Part shown: positions 7,840 through 16,610 of the stretch, one piece after another
Layout: every line of letters starts with the position of its first letter
How positions within the stretch are numbered: position 1 is the stretch's first letter
NCBI GenBank assembly: GCA_028692395.1
Contig: JAQUXP010000028.1
Location: forward strand, 1 to 48,578
Origin: Lachnospiraceae bacterium
GTDB taxonomy: Bacteria; Bacillota; Clostridia; Lachnospirales; Lachnospiraceae
Reading direction: 5' to 3'
Length of the DNA stretch: 48,578 bases
Notes under the pieces: generated by a model
What the model saw: only the letters and a program-made list of their open reading frames with translations
Database searches by the model: none
Told to the model about the DNA's origin: nothing
Made by a program: the position numbers and the translations under genes

Positions 7840-8050
7840 GCCGCTCTGGCTGCAGGAGTCGGAGGGGGCTGCATTTGCAGGAGACCTAAGCATGCTTGGA
7901 GAGGATGCTATTGCGTTGTAAGCAGGAAGCATACTGTCTGAGCGCAGCGAGTTTATGCTTCCTGCTTACGCCCTTAGCAAAAGCAGCATCGCCAGGCATG
8001 CTCTTGGTCTCCGAAACAGCAGCCCACCCGACTCCTGCAGCCAGAGCGGC
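7840..8050 (+). repeat. Large hairpin element A with conserved apical loop
   Basis: A 211-base inverted repeat between secA and prfB. The outer arms 7840-7862 and 8028-8050 are perfectly complementary (23 bp). The inner arms 7918-7933 and 7954-7969 are perfect (16 bp). The middle pairs imperfectly through blocks such as GGGCTGC, GGAGACC, AGCATGC and GATGCT. The 20-base loop at 7934-7953 reads CTGTCTGAGCGCAGCGAGTT on the plus strand and is shared, with one change, by hairpin B at 38354-38634, whose stems are unrelated. The plus strand carries the loop, antisense to secA and prfB. No coding gene or U-tract terminator is obvious. Confidence 0.85.
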
Positions 8051-8063
8051 GTCCGTCCGTCCC

Positions 8064-10634
8064 TTAAGCCCCCTTACGTCCGCAGCACTGTTTATACTTT
8101 TTGCCGCTTCCGCAGGGACACGGATCATTCGGGTAAATCTTCTTTTCCGTGCGCTGTACGGATTTCTTCGGGCCGGAATCATCCTTATTCGTGCCGGTTA
8201 CCTTGGCAACCTGCTCACGCTCCAGCTTCTCCTCCACCCTTACATGGTACAGAAGCCGTAAGGTATCCTGCTGTATGGAGCCCAACATATCATTAAACAT
8301 ATCGTAAGCCGCCATCTTATATTCTACCTTAGGATCACGCTGTCCATAAGCCTGAAGACCAATTCCCTGGCGAAGCTGATCCATATCATCGATATGATCC
8401 ATCCATTTCTGATCGATAACCTTCAGAAGAACTACACGCTCCAGCTCGCGAACCTGCTCCGGCTGCGGGAACATGGTTTCCTTCTCCTCATACAGCTTCA
8501 CAGCATCTTCCTTGAGCATCTGCTTCAGTTCATCACGTTTCTTCTTCTCCACCATTTCCGGGGTAACCCGCTGGATAGGAATAATAGGCTCCAGAACATC
8601 ATTTAATTCCATCAGATTCCAGTCTTCCGGATCTGCATCCTCTGAGATACACATGTCGACAGTGCTGTCGATGGTATCATATACCATCTTGAATATGGAA
8701 TCACGCATACTCTCGCCATCCAGTACCCGGCGGCGTTCCTTGTAGATGATCTCTCGCTGTTCGTTATTAACCTGATCGTAATCCAGCAGATTCTTACGGA
8801 TTCCGTAGTTATTTGCCTCTATCTTCTTCTGTGCCTTTTCGATAGCGGAGGAAAGCATCTTATGCTCAATCTGCTCATCCTCGCCAACACCCAGAGACTG
8901 GAACATGCTCATCAGCTTTTCAGAGCCGAACAGACGCATCAGGTCATCCTCCAGGGAGATATAGAATCTGGATTCACCAGGATCTCCCTGACGTCCGGCA
9001 CGGCCACGCAGCTGATTATCGATACGTCTGGACTCATGGCGCTCGGTACCGATGATCTTCAGACCACCTGCCTTGCGGGCTGCATCATCCAGCTTAATAT
9101 CTGTACCACGACCTGCCATGTTCGTTGCGATGGTAACCGTTCCCGCTTCTCCGGCATGAGCAACAATCTCTGCCTCAAGCTCATGGAACTTGGCATTCAG
9201 TACCTGGTGGGGAATTCCTTCTCTTTTCAGCATTTTGCTGAGCAGCTCAGAGGTCTCGATGGTAATCGTACCAACCAGTACCGGCTGTTTCTTCTCATGG
9301 GCTTCCTTAATCTCACGAACTACCGCACGGAACTTCTCCTTTTTGGACATGTAAACTGCATCTTCCGCATCTATACGGGCAACCGGTTTATTTGTCGGAA
9401 TCTCGATAACGTCCATGCCGTAGATATCACGGAACTCCTGCTCCTCTGTCAGAGCAGTACCGGTCATACCGGAACGTTTCTCGAATTTATTAAAGAAGTT
9501 CTGGAAGGTAATTGTTGCAAGCGTCTTGCTCTCACGTCTTACCTTTACATGCTCCTTCGCCTCAATTGCCTGATGAAGTCCGTCAGAATAACGACGTCCC
9601 GGCATGATACGTCCGGTAAATTCATCGACAATCAGAACCTCATCATCCTTTACCACATAATCCTGATCACGGAACATCAGGTTGTGTGCACGAAGTGCCA
9701 GGATGATATTATGCTGAATCTCCAGATTCTCCGGATCAGAAAGGTTCTCAATATGGAAGAAATTCTCCACTTTCTTCACACCATCATCTGTCAGCGTAAC
9801 AACCTTATCTTTTTCATTTACGATAAAATCTCCGGTCTCAACGATCTCTTCCCCCATGATGGCTGTCATCTTGGACATCTCACCGCTGGCTTCACCTCTT
9901 GTGAGCTGCTGTGCCAGAATATCGCAGGTATCATAGAGCTTTGTGGACTTTCCACTTTGTCCGGATATGATCAGAGGAGTTCTCGCCTCATCGATCAATA
10001 CAGAGTCTACCTCATCGATGATGGCATAGTAAAGACTTCTCTGTACCAGCTGCTCCTTGTAGATGACCATGTTGTCACGAAGGTAATCAAATCCCAGCTC
10101 GTTGTTTGTAATATAGGTAATGTCACATGCGTAAGCCGCACGTCTTTCGTCATTGTTCATGGAGTTCAGTACAACTCCTACGGTCAGGCCTAAGAATTCA
10201 TGTACCTTTCCCATCCACTCTGCATCACGGTGTGCCAGATAATCATTGACCGTGACAATCATAACACCTTTGCCTGACAGAGCATTTAAGTAAGCCGGCA
10301 GTGTAGACACCAGCGTTTTACCTTCACCGGTACGCATCTCTGCGATACGTCCCTGATGCAGGATAATACCACCGATCAGCTGCACACGATAATGCTCCAT
10401 CCCAAGGACACGCTTTGCAGCCTCCCGGACTGTAGCATATGCCTCTACCAGTATATCATCCAGGGTCTCGCCCTTTTCCAGACGCTCCTTGAATTGTCTT
10501 GTCCGATCCCGCAGTTCTTCATCAGAGAGCTTTTGCATCTCAGGCTGAAGTGCCTCGATTTTATCCACAAGAGGCGTAATCCGTTTCAGTTCGCGCTGAC
10601 TGTGGGTACCAAATAATTTTTCTGCAATATTCAT
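8064..10634 (-). CDS. secA: Preprotein translocase ATPase SecA
   Basis: Motor of Sec-dependent protein export, 856 residues, the normal length for Firmicute SecA. Near the N-terminus [10 protein letters not shown] is the Walker A site; [21 protein letters not shown] is the DEAD-type region; [11 protein letters not shown] and [11 protein letters not shown] are the helicase motifs. The C-terminus carries the zinc-binding SEC-C motif with [13 protein letters not shown], contacting SecB or ribosomes in known SecAs. The gene lies in the order hpf, ABC-F, secA, prfB on the minus strand. A good promoter lies at 10733-10761. Downstream comes hairpin element A rather than an ordinary terminator. Confidence 0.98.
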   Translation of the reverse strand: MNIAEKLFGTHSQRELKRITPLVDKIEALQPEMQKLSDEELRDRTRQFKERLEKGETLDDILVEAYATVREAAKRVLGMEHYRVQLIGGIILHQGRIAEMRTGEGKTLVSTLPAYLNALSGKGVMIVTVNDYLAHRDAEWMGKVHEFLGLTVGVVLNSMNNDERRAAYACDITYITNNELGFDYLRDNMVIYKEQLVQRSLYYAIIDEVDSVLIDEARTPLIISGQSGKSTKLYDTCDILAQQLTRGEASGEMSKMTAIMGEEIVETGDFIVNEKDKVVTLTDDGVKKVENFFHIENLSDPENLEIQHNIILALRAHNLMFRDQDYVVKDDEVLIVDEFTGRIMPGRRYSDGLHQAIEAKEHVKVRRESKTLATITFQNFFNKFEKRSGMTGTALTEEQEFRDIYGMDVIEIPTNKPVARIDAEDAVYMSKKEKFRAVVREIKEAHEKKQPVLVGTITIETSELLSKMLKREGIPHQVLNAKFHELEAEIVAHAGEAGTVTIATNMAGRGTDIKLDDAARKAGGLKIIGTERHESRRIDNQLRGRAGRQGDPGESRFYISLEDDLMRLFGSEKLMSMFQSLGVGEDEQIEHKMLSSAIEKAQKKIEANNYGIRKNLLDYDQVNNEQREIIYKERRRVLDGESMRDSIFKMVYDTIDSTVDMCISEDADPEDWNLMELNDVLEPIIPIQRVTPEMVEKKKRDELKQMLKEDAVKLYEEKETMFPQPEQVRELERVVLLKVIDQKWMDHIDDMDQLRQGIGLQAYGQRDPKVEYKMAAYDMFNDMLGSIQQDTLRLLYHVRVEEKLEREQVAKVTGTNKDDSGPKKSVQRTEKKIYPNDPCPCGSGKKYKQCCGRKGA

Positions 10635-10732
10635 GAAATTTTCACTCCCAGTTTTCTACATGACTATAATTGCACAGACGAAAAAGGCAAAGCCTGTTGT
10701 TCTGAGCGATTACATGAGTTCATACAAAGTTT

Positions 10733-10761
10733 ATTTTAACACTAACCTGGATATTTAACAA
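10733..10761 (-). promoter_or_regulatory. Probable secA promoter
   Basis: Minus strand TTGTTA (10761-10756), 17-base spacer, TAAAAT (10738-10733), about 100 bases before the secA start. A small AGGC-TTT-GCCT hairpin followed by T residues lies in the leader near 10680-10695; it is too short to be convincing as a terminator. Confidence 0.6.
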
Positions 10762-10780
10762 TGAATTTTTCCTGCTTCTC

Positions 10781-12307
10781 TTACAATTCCACTATTTTTG
10801 TAGCAACTCTTTCCCTAAATTTTATATCATGCTCTACAAAAAGCATTGTGGGCTGGTATTCCAGCAGCAGCTTTTCCAGCTGCATCCTTGAGAATACGTC
10901 GATATAGTTCAGGGGCTCGTCCCATACATACAGATGCGCAGGTGTCAGCAGGCTTGCCGCCAGCAGTACTTTCTTCTTCTGCCCCTCTGAGTAATCCTCC
11001 ATGTTCTTTACAAACTGCACCCTCTCAATATCCAGCTGTCGGAGGATCGAACAGAATACACCCCGATCCAGCTTCTGCTTTTCGCAAAACTCTGAGATAC
11101 CACCTGTCAGTCTGGAGGTGTCCTGATTTACATACGATACCATAAGCCCGGCTGCTGTTTCGCAGACCCCCGATTCTATCACCCTCAGCTCTCCCGGATT
11201 TAGCCCGGCTTTCTGTAAAATCATCTTAATTAAGGTTGTTTTCCCGCACCCATTTTCACCCTGCAAAGCGATTCGATCTCCCTGATTGATGGTAAATGTT
11301 ACGTCCGTAAAAACTGGCTCTGGCGCATCCTCGTATCGCAGCATGTAATCCTTGATACGCACAAGTACTTCTTTATGATGCTGAAGCTTTACCAGTTTCA
11401 GATCGATGGGATTTTCTATATCCTGCAGCAGACCCTCCTTTTCCTCTATTTCCCGGTATGTTCTTTTCTCCATCTGCTTTACCCGGCTTTGCATCTTTTT
11501 GGTTTTCGCACCGATAAATGCTCGTGTTGACAGAGACCGGTCATGCTCCTTCACTGGATCATATCCGATCTTCGTACCTTCATTTTTATCTGCCCACTGG
11601 GCAGTACGTGCTGCTGCCTGTCTAAGCTTACTAATCTCTTTTTGATGTTTCTCATTCTCTGCAATTACAAACTGATCTTTTCGCTGTTTATTATCCCACC
11701 ATGTGGAGAAATTACCACTCTGCACCTCAATTGTTTTCCGATTCAGCACCAGCATGTGATCCACGCAGGCATCCAGAAGATCCCGGTCATGGGACACCAG
11801 GATAAATCCCTTCTTGGACGCCAGGTACCCTTTTACACTTTCTCTGGCCTTCTGATCCAGATGATTCGTTGGTTCATCTATCAGCAGAAAAGCATTTTCC
11901 CCGGAAAACAAAACCGCAAGCAGAATCTTCGTGCGTTCCCCGGGACTTAAGGTTTCAAAAGGCCGGTAGAGGATCTCTGCGGTTTCACCAAGCTGGGTCA
12001 ATTCGCAGATCACACGCCATACCTCACAGCCCGGTTTTATTTCCTCTATAAACTCGGCTGCAGACGCCTGCATCTGAGCTTTTGAGATCTGATATGGAAA
12101 ATAGTCAAATGTGGTTGTTGTTGTGACTGTGCCCTGATAGGAATACTTCCCCAACAGCAGCTGCAAAAAGGTTGTTTTCCCCTTTCCGTTACGCCCTGCA
12201 AAGCCCAATTTCCAATTGGTATCTATCGAAAATGAAACATTTTCAAAGATGTGATCAAAACTTCCTTCATAGTAAAATGTAAGATTACTTACGCTGATTT
12301 GTGCCAT
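10781..12307 (-). CDS. ABC-F ribosome protection protein, Lsa-like
   Basis: Soluble protein of 508 residues with two ABC domains and no membrane segments. Start chosen at ATG 12307 (MAQISVSNL) because GGGAGGAACGTAT precedes it. An in-frame ATG at 12427 lies in the leader, just upstream of its terminator U-tract. The first Walker A is GRNGKGKT (38-45) with LLIDEPTNHLD; the second is GENGCGKT with YVWDEPLNYIDVF, and the inter-domain linker is charged. These features match Lsa/CplR-type ABC-F proteins, which displace lincosamides, pleuromutilins and streptogramin A from the ribosome. Expression is probably drug-inducible through the leader attenuator at 12385-12513. Drug specificity cannot be read from sequence alone. 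Confidence 0.88.
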   Translation of the reverse strand: MAQISVSNLTFYYEGSFDHIFENVSFSIDTNWKLGFAGRNGKGKTTFLQLLLGKYSYQGTVTTTTTFDYFPYQISKAQMQASAAEFIEEIKPGCEVWRVICELTQLGETAEILYRPFETLSPGERTKILLAVLFSGENAFLLIDEPTNHLDQKARESVKGYLASKKGFILVSHDRDLLDACVDHMLVLNRKTIEVQSGNFSTWWDNKQRKDQFVIAENEKHQKEISKLRQAAARTAQWADKNEGTKIGYDPVKEHDRSLSTRAFIGAKTKKMQSRVKQMEKRTYREIEEKEGLLQDIENPIDLKLVKLQHHKEVLVRIKDYMLRYEDAPEPVFTDVTFTINQGDRIALQGENGCGKTTLIKMILQKAGLNPGELRVIESGVCETAAGLMVSYVNQDTSRLTGGISEFCEKQKLDRGVFCSILRQLDIERVQFVKNMEDYSEGQKKKVLLAASLLTPAHLYVWDEPLNYIDVFSRMQLEKLLLEYQPTMLFVEHDIKFRERVATKIVEL

Positions 12308-12384
12308 ATACGTTCCTCCCGGACTCATCCGCTTCCTGCCGCTCCCAAACAGATTTATCCCGCACACTGCACTTTTATGTACAC

Positions 12385-12513
12385 AAAAAAGAGAGGTTAT
12401 GAGAACATAATCCACTTTTGGCGACATGATAAAACAGTATGTGTATCGTCTTCACAACTGTTTAAACTCCATGTAAGCAAAAGTAAATTATCTTCTCATC
12501 TTTTCACCTCTCT
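12385..12513 (-). promoter_or_regulatory. Translation-coupled attenuator in ABC-F leader
   Basis: On the minus strand the leader has GAGAGGT (12513-12507) and ATGAGAA (12499-12493). Both are complementary, in the right order, to TTCTCAT (12405-12399) and ACCTCTC (12397-12391), which is followed by six T residues (12390-12385). The stem therefore uses the Shine-Dalgarno and start codon of a tiny leader ORF as its 5' arm and ends as an intrinsic terminator. An AAACAGT/ACTGTTT hairpin lies inside the large loop. A ribosome held on the leader ORF would block the 5' arm and allow readthrough. Confidence 0.7.
12488..12499 (-). CDS. Leader peptide Met-Arg-Arg upstream of ABC-F gene
   Basis: A three-codon reading frame, ATG AGA AGA TAA, sits five bases after GAGAGAGGTG, a strong ribosome binding site. 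It is placed between the leader promoter and the leader terminator. Short basic leader peptides are known to stall ribosomes in antibiotic-inducible genes (for example Arg-rich ErmDL-type leaders). Here the start codon is itself part of the terminator stem. The coding function is inferred. Confidence 0.55.
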   Translation of the reverse strand: MRR

Positions 12514-12528
12514 CAGTAAGATAACGTT

Positions 12529-12557
12529 ATTCTATCACTGACTATTCCTTTTGTCAA
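12529..12557 (-). promoter_or_regulatory. Promoter of ABC-F leader
   Basis: Minus strand TTGACA (12557-12552), exactly 17 bases, TAGAAT (12534-12529): a near-consensus housekeeping promoter. It begins about 40 bases after the hpf stop and gives a leader of about 215 bases before the ABC-F start. Confidence 0.85.
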
Positions 12558-12598
12558 TTGTAACTGTTTGCTACCTGACCAGTTACATTCGAAAAGCT

Positions 12599-13126
12599 TT
12601 AGCACTCCGGCTCAATCAGTCCGTAGGTATCACCTTTTCTCTTATACACAACATTAACTTCATTGCTTTCCGCATTACGGAATACAAAGAAGTTATGACC
12701 CAGCAGTTCCATCTGTACACAGGCATCCTCTGGGAACATTGGCTTCATGCCAAACTTCTTGCTACGGATAATACGGATTTCTTCGTCCTCCACATAATCA
12801 TTCTCGATGAATGACTTCTGAAAGTTGGAAGCTTCCTGCTCTTTATCAACAAGCTTCGTCTTATATTTGCGAAGCTGTCTCTCAATCACTTCTTCTACAA
12901 GATCGATGGAAACATACATATCATTGCTGACCTGCTCGGAGCGAATCAGATTTCCTTTTACTGGAATTGTTACCTCAATCTTCTGTCTTTCTTTTTCAAC
13001 ACTTAATGTTACGATCACTTCAGTTTCAGGAGTAAAATATCTTTCAAGTTTCCCAAGCTTTTCAGTAACTGCTGAACGAAGTCCCTCTGTCACCTCAATG
13101 TTTTTTCCGCTGATTATAATCTTCAT
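12599..13126 (-). CDS. hpf: Ribosome hibernation promoting factor, long form
   Basis: Protein of 175 residues. The N-terminal RaiA/HPF domain (about 1-95, starting MKIIISGKNIEVTEGLR) binds the decoding region of the 30S subunit. A linker leads to the C-terminal dimerisation domain (about 120-175, 'VQMELLGHNFFVFRNAESNEVNVVY'). Together these make the long form that joins two 70S ribosomes into inactive 100S dimers. AAAGGGG lies eight bases before ATG. The order hpf then secA then prfB is also seen in Bacillus; here an ABC-F gene sits between hpf and secA. Promoter at 13189-13217. Confidence 0.95.
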   Translation of the reverse strand: MKIIISGKNIEVTEGLRSAVTEKLGKLERYFTPETEVIVTLSVEKERQKIEVTIPVKGNLIRSEQVSNDMYVSIDLVEEVIERQLRKYKTKLVDKEQEASNFQKSFIENDYVEDEEIRIIRSKKFGMKPMFPEDACVQMELLGHNFFVFRNAESNEVNVVYKRKGDTYGLIEPEC

Positions 13127-13151
13127 GCTGTCAACCCCTTTGATCTATATT

Positions 13152-13180
13152 TTACAAAGTTTTTTCCTGTTTCTTTGTAA
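13152..13180 (-). promoter_or_regulatory. Hairpin in hpf 5' leader
   Basis: TTACAAAG (13152-13159) and CTTTGTAA (13173-13180) are a perfect 8-bp inverted repeat with a 13-base loop. It lies just downstream of the -10 and upstream of the ribosome binding site. It could stabilise the transcript or act as an operator. Confidence 0.4.
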
Positions 13181-13188
13181 GTAAGATT

Positions 13189-13217
13189 ATTATAACAATC
13201 TCACAGAAACATTGCAA
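13189..13217 (-). promoter_or_regulatory. Probable hpf promoter
   Basis: Minus strand TTGCAA (13217-13212), 17-base spacer, TATAAT (13194-13189). The -10 is consensus. Confidence 0.7.
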
Positions 13218-13355
13218 CAGCTAGCTGAAAATTCTCTGTAATTTTATAAAGTTTACAGACTTCTTATGGAATAAATGTGTCAGAACAAGGGTTAATATAA
13301 ACAATACAGGCTTTCGTTTTATTGGAAAGACGGATTCAGGCTATCTCCTTCCTTT

Positions 13356-14732
13356 CTACTTGTACCATTTTTCAAATTCTTCCCTGATTTCCTCCCGGAA
13401 TTCCCCGCCAGCTTCACTCACATCGTCGCACATATCGTAAAACATGCGTCTGGAATGCTCCAGCATCTCTTGCGTATCTCCCAGCAGATCCGCCGCAAAT
13501 TTGCGGAAATGTTCTGCCACCATCTCACTTTTTGCCAGCATTTGTCCGCTCTTCTTTGCGTCGATGATCTGCCCATACCGCTCATACGCCTCATGCACAC
13601 TCTCATCCCAGGAAATGTAGATTTCGTTCATGGCATTCTCTCCTACCTGGCTCACATGCGCCATGTCTTTGCACACGTTCCCAAGCAGCGCACACATCGC
13701 TTCGGCGCTCTCCTCAATGATAAATCCGTTCCGGTCATGCTTGATTCCCTCTGCGGCACAGCTTCCCTGAATCAGAACACTTGCAAGAGCGCATGCTGCA
13801 GCCTCCCTGACTACGATCCCATTTGTGTCATAGGTCGACGGAAACAGGAACAGATCCGCCCGGGTGTTCCACGCACGAAGCTTGTCACGGTCATATATCG
13901 GTCCTGTGAATATGCATGCGCCTGGTCTGCTGGGGTCTGTTTTTTCAAAAAGCCCATATTCTCTGGCTTTCCCCTTCAGTTCCTCCTCATCCGGCCCTTT
14001 TCCCACAAATACCATACGGAAATTCTGCCCGCTATCTGCAAGCTTTGCGAGTGCATCCAGAATCAAGGGAAGTCCCTTGTATTTGATCATACGTCCCACG
14101 AACAAAAACACCGGAATATCAGGCGGCAGATCATAGCCTGCCGTCACCTGTGCCACCTGCGCAGAATCCACTCTCCCTTTTGCGAAATCAACCCCGTTAT
14201 TTACCACACGGTAATCTCCCTGAAATCCGAGGGAACGAAGATTCTCCCCCGCACCGTGACTCACGACCCAGACCTCGTCGCAGGCATCAATATTGCTGAC
14301 AAGTGCCTCAATTGCCCTCCGCTGGATAAATCGGGACTTCACCGCTTTTGCAATGTCCACATCGAATTTTGTGTGATACGTGAATACCAGCGGAGCATCT
14401 GTTCTCATCCGGAGCATTCTGGCCAGTACTGTGGAGGAGACCGGACAGTGACTGTGAATGATATCCGGTTCAAACTCGGCCATATCCTCCAATTCCCCGA
14501 TGTCCAGCGGATTACCCGCACGGTACCCCTTCACGATCTTTGTAGTGTCAAAACTCTGGTAGGGAATCACCCGATAAGGATACACCGAGTAGTCCGTTCC
14601 CGGATACTCCGGCGTCCCCACCAGAACCTCCGCCAGATTCTGATTCTGCAGGATTTTGGCGTAATTCATAACAACATTTGCCACACCGTCAATAACAGGC
14701 GGAAATGAATCATTTAATAAGCATACCTTCAT
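13356..14732 (-). CDS. GT4 family glycosyltransferase (glycolipid synthase-like)
   Basis: Retaining GT-B glycosyltransferase of 458 residues. The N-terminal acceptor domain starts MKVCLLNDSFPPVIDGVANV, with the glycine-loop and HSHCPVS region typical of diacylglycerol glucosyltransferases. The C-terminal domain carries 'FVGRMIKYKG' and the nucleotide-sugar site 'TNGIVVREAAACALASVL', whose Glu matches the family E-x7-E region. After about residue 400 there is a helical, acidic extension of about 55 residues. Related clostridial enzymes add glucose to diacylglycerol for membrane glycolipids; the exact acceptor cannot be read here. AAGAAAGGG precedes the ATG. It is monocistronic by spacing. Confidence 0.8.
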   Translation of the reverse strand: MKVCLLNDSFPPVIDGVANVVMNYAKILQNQNLAEVLVGTPEYPGTDYSVYPYRVIPYQSFDTTKIVKGYRAGNPLDIGELEDMAEFEPDIIHSHCPVSSTVLARMLRMRTDAPLVFTYHTKFDVDIAKAVKSRFIQRRAIEALVSNIDACDEVWVVSHGAGENLRSLGFQGDYRVVNNGVDFAKGRVDSAQVAQVTAGYDLPPDIPVFLFVGRMIKYKGLPLILDALAKLADSGQNFRMVFVGKGPDEEELKGKAREYGLFEKTDPSRPGACIFTGPIYDRDKLRAWNTRADLFLFPSTYDTNGIVVREAAACALASVLIQGSCAAEGIKHDRNGFIIEESAEAMCALLGNVCKDMAHVSQVGENAMNEIYISWDESVHEAYERYGQIIDAKKSGQMLAKSEMVAEHFRKFAADLLGDTQEMLEHSRRMFYDMCDDVSEAGGEFREEIREEFEKWYK

Positions 14733-15038
14733 CTGAATTTACCCTTTCTTTTTTGCCGTATCCAACACAAGAATTTGTCTTTTATTTTCTGTTGTCTTTT
14801 GTTTTTTGCATGGACCAAGTTGCGTCCTATTAGCCAATACGCTATGGATTTTCAATCCTTCTCTTTCTTTTGATTTTACCAAATATATCAAGTCCTGTAT
14901 ATCTTTAAATCAATTACTTACTTCTGTTGAGCCCTTTTTCTGTATGACGAATAAACCTCTCATTATGAAGACTCGTGGGATTATTCACTTGTATATTTTT
15001 AGCCTGTAAGTATATAGTTGCCTCGCAGTCTGAACAAT
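14733..15038. other. Intergenic region, nothing firm
   Basis: An AT-rich stretch of 306 bases between abiEii and the glycosyltransferase start, both on the minus strand. It must contain the glycosyltransferase promoter. A TTGATT...TGATAT pair around 14880-14910 is only a weak match. No RNA gene, repeat or conserved reading frame was seen. Confidence 0.5.
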
Positions 15039-15959
15039 TTATCTATTTGTTTCCCACATGTTTTGTGCGGCTGACCACACAAGAAACAATTCATCTTCCT
15101 GCACTATTTTCTCATAGACCGGACCGATAAACCTTTCAATCTGAATCAATACTGTATGAAAATCCGGAATTTCCAGTCCGGGTCCGGGATTGTAATTCCT
15201 CCACAACTTTTGAAGAAACTTATTTTCTTCAAAAGCCCTTATTTTCTCTATACTGTCTCTCTCATAGGCAGTTCCTCTATGTTGCAGGGTCTGAAAAATC
15301 GCTTCCTGAAGCTTTCGCCCGTCAAAGTCAAAAAGGTGTGACAAGTAGTAGATATCATAAAAGTCTTTCATCCTGCTGGTTGCAGTCATTCGTTTCAAAA
15401 TTGCATCAAATTTTTCCGCTATTGTACTTTCTAAAGAATATGTATATACCTGTGGCGGTCTGAAATCATCCAGTCTAGTACATACCTTTCTTTGTACTGC
15501 TCCAGGAACTATCACATCATCAACACCCACATCAATAGAAAATGGTATTCTCACATTTTTTATTCGTGCCATTAGTTTTGTCTTTACACCGGGATACTTT
15601 TTCTCCGGCGTTATCTCTTCCGTACCAACTACTTCCATTGTTATAAAATCATTTCGGGTATCCGTCTGACATATTTTTTCCATAACCTGCTTTATTCCTG
15701 CAAGGTCATTCGATAGTCTTCTTAGCATAAAATCAATATCCATTGTTGGTCGTCCCTCAAACTTAGTCAATGTATAAAGAAACATTCCACCCTTTAGAAT
15801 AAGATTATCAGCATACCCTGACAACTCAAGCCTTCTTAAAAATTCCTCCTGCGCAAAAAGCTGTAAGCAGCTCTGATAATTTAATTCTGTATCACGTGAC
15901 TGCTTTTTTAATCTTGCCAGTACCGAAGCTCCCATATCTTTTTTCTCATTTACAGCCAT
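15039..15959 (-). CDS. abiEii: AbiEii-type toxin (nucleotidyltransferase)
   Basis: Toxin of the type IV AbiE system, 306 residues. The nucleotidyltransferase core is visible at about residues 50-80: LILKGGMFLY supplies the Gly-rich loop and PTMDIDFM the Asp-x-Asp metal site. A later basic segment, 'TIAEKFDAILKR', and 'RMKDFYDIYYL' are characteristic of the AbiEii/AbiGii family. Such toxins modify tRNA or use nucleotides to stop growth, for instance during phage infection. The gene overlaps the antitoxin gene by 10 bases with GGAGT before its ATG, so the two are translationally coupled. All key residues look intact. Confidence 0.92.
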   Translation of the reverse strand: MAVNEKKDMGASVLARLKKQSRDTELNYQSCLQLFAQEEFLRRLELSGYADNLILKGGMFLYTLTKFEGRPTMDIDFMLRRLSNDLAGIKQVMEKICQTDTRNDFITMEVVGTEEITPEKKYPGVKTKLMARIKNVRIPFSIDVGVDDVIVPGAVQRKVCTRLDDFRPPQVYTYSLESTIAEKFDAILKRMTATSRMKDFYDIYYLSHLFDFDGRKLQEAIFQTLQHRGTAYERDSIEKIRAFEENKFLQKLWRNYNPGPGLEIPDFHTVLIQIERFIGPVYEKIVQEDELFLVWSAAQNMWETNR

Positions 15960-16549
15960 ACTCCAATTACCCTTCTTGCCTTTTTTTCAACTCCCAGTTT
16001 CTTCGCATACTCCATGATTACTGCTGCATTTTTCCTTTCATCTCTGATATATCGCTGAATCACTATGTTAAATATCTCCCCATCCATTGTATTTACATGA
16101 CGAAGGCAGTCACAAATGACTCGTTCCCTGTCATATATCCTAACTGTAATTCCATCTATTTCTCCCTCCACCACACCAATGTCAAGCCGTTCACCTTCAA
16201 TAAAGTGCGGCTTAATCTTGGGGAATTTCAGCTTAAACTTATTTCTTGCAGTCCGATTATCCACCGCAATATGCCACTCTCCCGGCATACGATCTGTGTA
16301 ACCATAATATACAAGTGCTGACATATTGCATATAATAGCCTCCGGGAAAAGATACTCCAGTACTGCTATTTCTGAAAAAGCCCTTTCATCCTGCCACTGA
16401 TAATATCCATACTTCACTTTTTCTACACTGCCTTCTGAAATCAGTTTCTGAAGAACTTTATAGGATATGCCTTCTGCTGTCAGTTCGCAAGTTCGCATAA
16501 TCCCTCCATATCTTACAAAAATTTCCTGATATTCTTTCATTTGCTTCAA
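15950..16549 (-). CDS. abiEi: AbiEi-type antitoxin and autorepressor
   Basis: About 199 residues from the TTG at 16549, which has GGAGG seven bases upstream. A longer frame from ATG 16618 is unlikely because that ATG overlaps the TATAAT promoter element. The N-terminal winged helix ('MRTCELTAEGISYKVLQKLISEGSVEKVKYGYYQW') is the DNA-binding domain; the C-terminal antitoxin domain contains 'YDRERVICDCLRH', a typical AbiEi signature. AbiEi both neutralises AbiEii and represses the operon by binding inverted repeats. Matching repeats are present upstream. Confidence 0.9.
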   Translation of the reverse strand: MKQMKEYQEIFVRYGGIMRTCELTAEGISYKVLQKLISEGSVEKVKYGYYQWQDERAFSEIAVLEYLFPEAIICNMSALVYYGYTDRMPGEWHIAVDNRTARNKFKLKFPKIKPHFIEGERLDIGVVEGEIDGITVRIYDRERVICDCLRHVNTMDGEIFNIVIQRYIRDERKNAAVIMEYAKKLGVEKKARRVIGVWL

Positions 16550-16610
16550 AATACTGCCTCCAATAATAATTTGATACAATTTCGTTATAGTTTTTGTATT
16601 AAGTTCTATT

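Noticed and set aside
7840-8050. Hairpin A as a MITE or insertion sequence remnant
   Set aside because: No clear target-site duplication or terminal motif shared with hairpin B was found; the shared part is the loop, not the ends. Kept as an unexplained element.
8862-10193. 443-codon plus-strand open frame
   Set aside because: Lies wholly antisense to the unmistakable secA gene; its composition is that of a reverse-frame shadow and it has no ribosome site or family motif.
12307-12427. ABC-F gene starting at ATG 12427
   Set aside because: This frame adds 40 residues encoded by leader RNA that includes the terminator T-tract, and it lacks a ribosome site; ATG 12307 has a strong one.
13455-14708. 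417-codon plus-strand open frame
   Set aside because: Antisense to the GT4 glycosyltransferase, with a His/Cys/Ile-rich shadow composition.
14733-15038. tRNA or small RNA gene in the gap
   Set aside because: No cloverleaf, CCA end or strong paired structure could be drawn.
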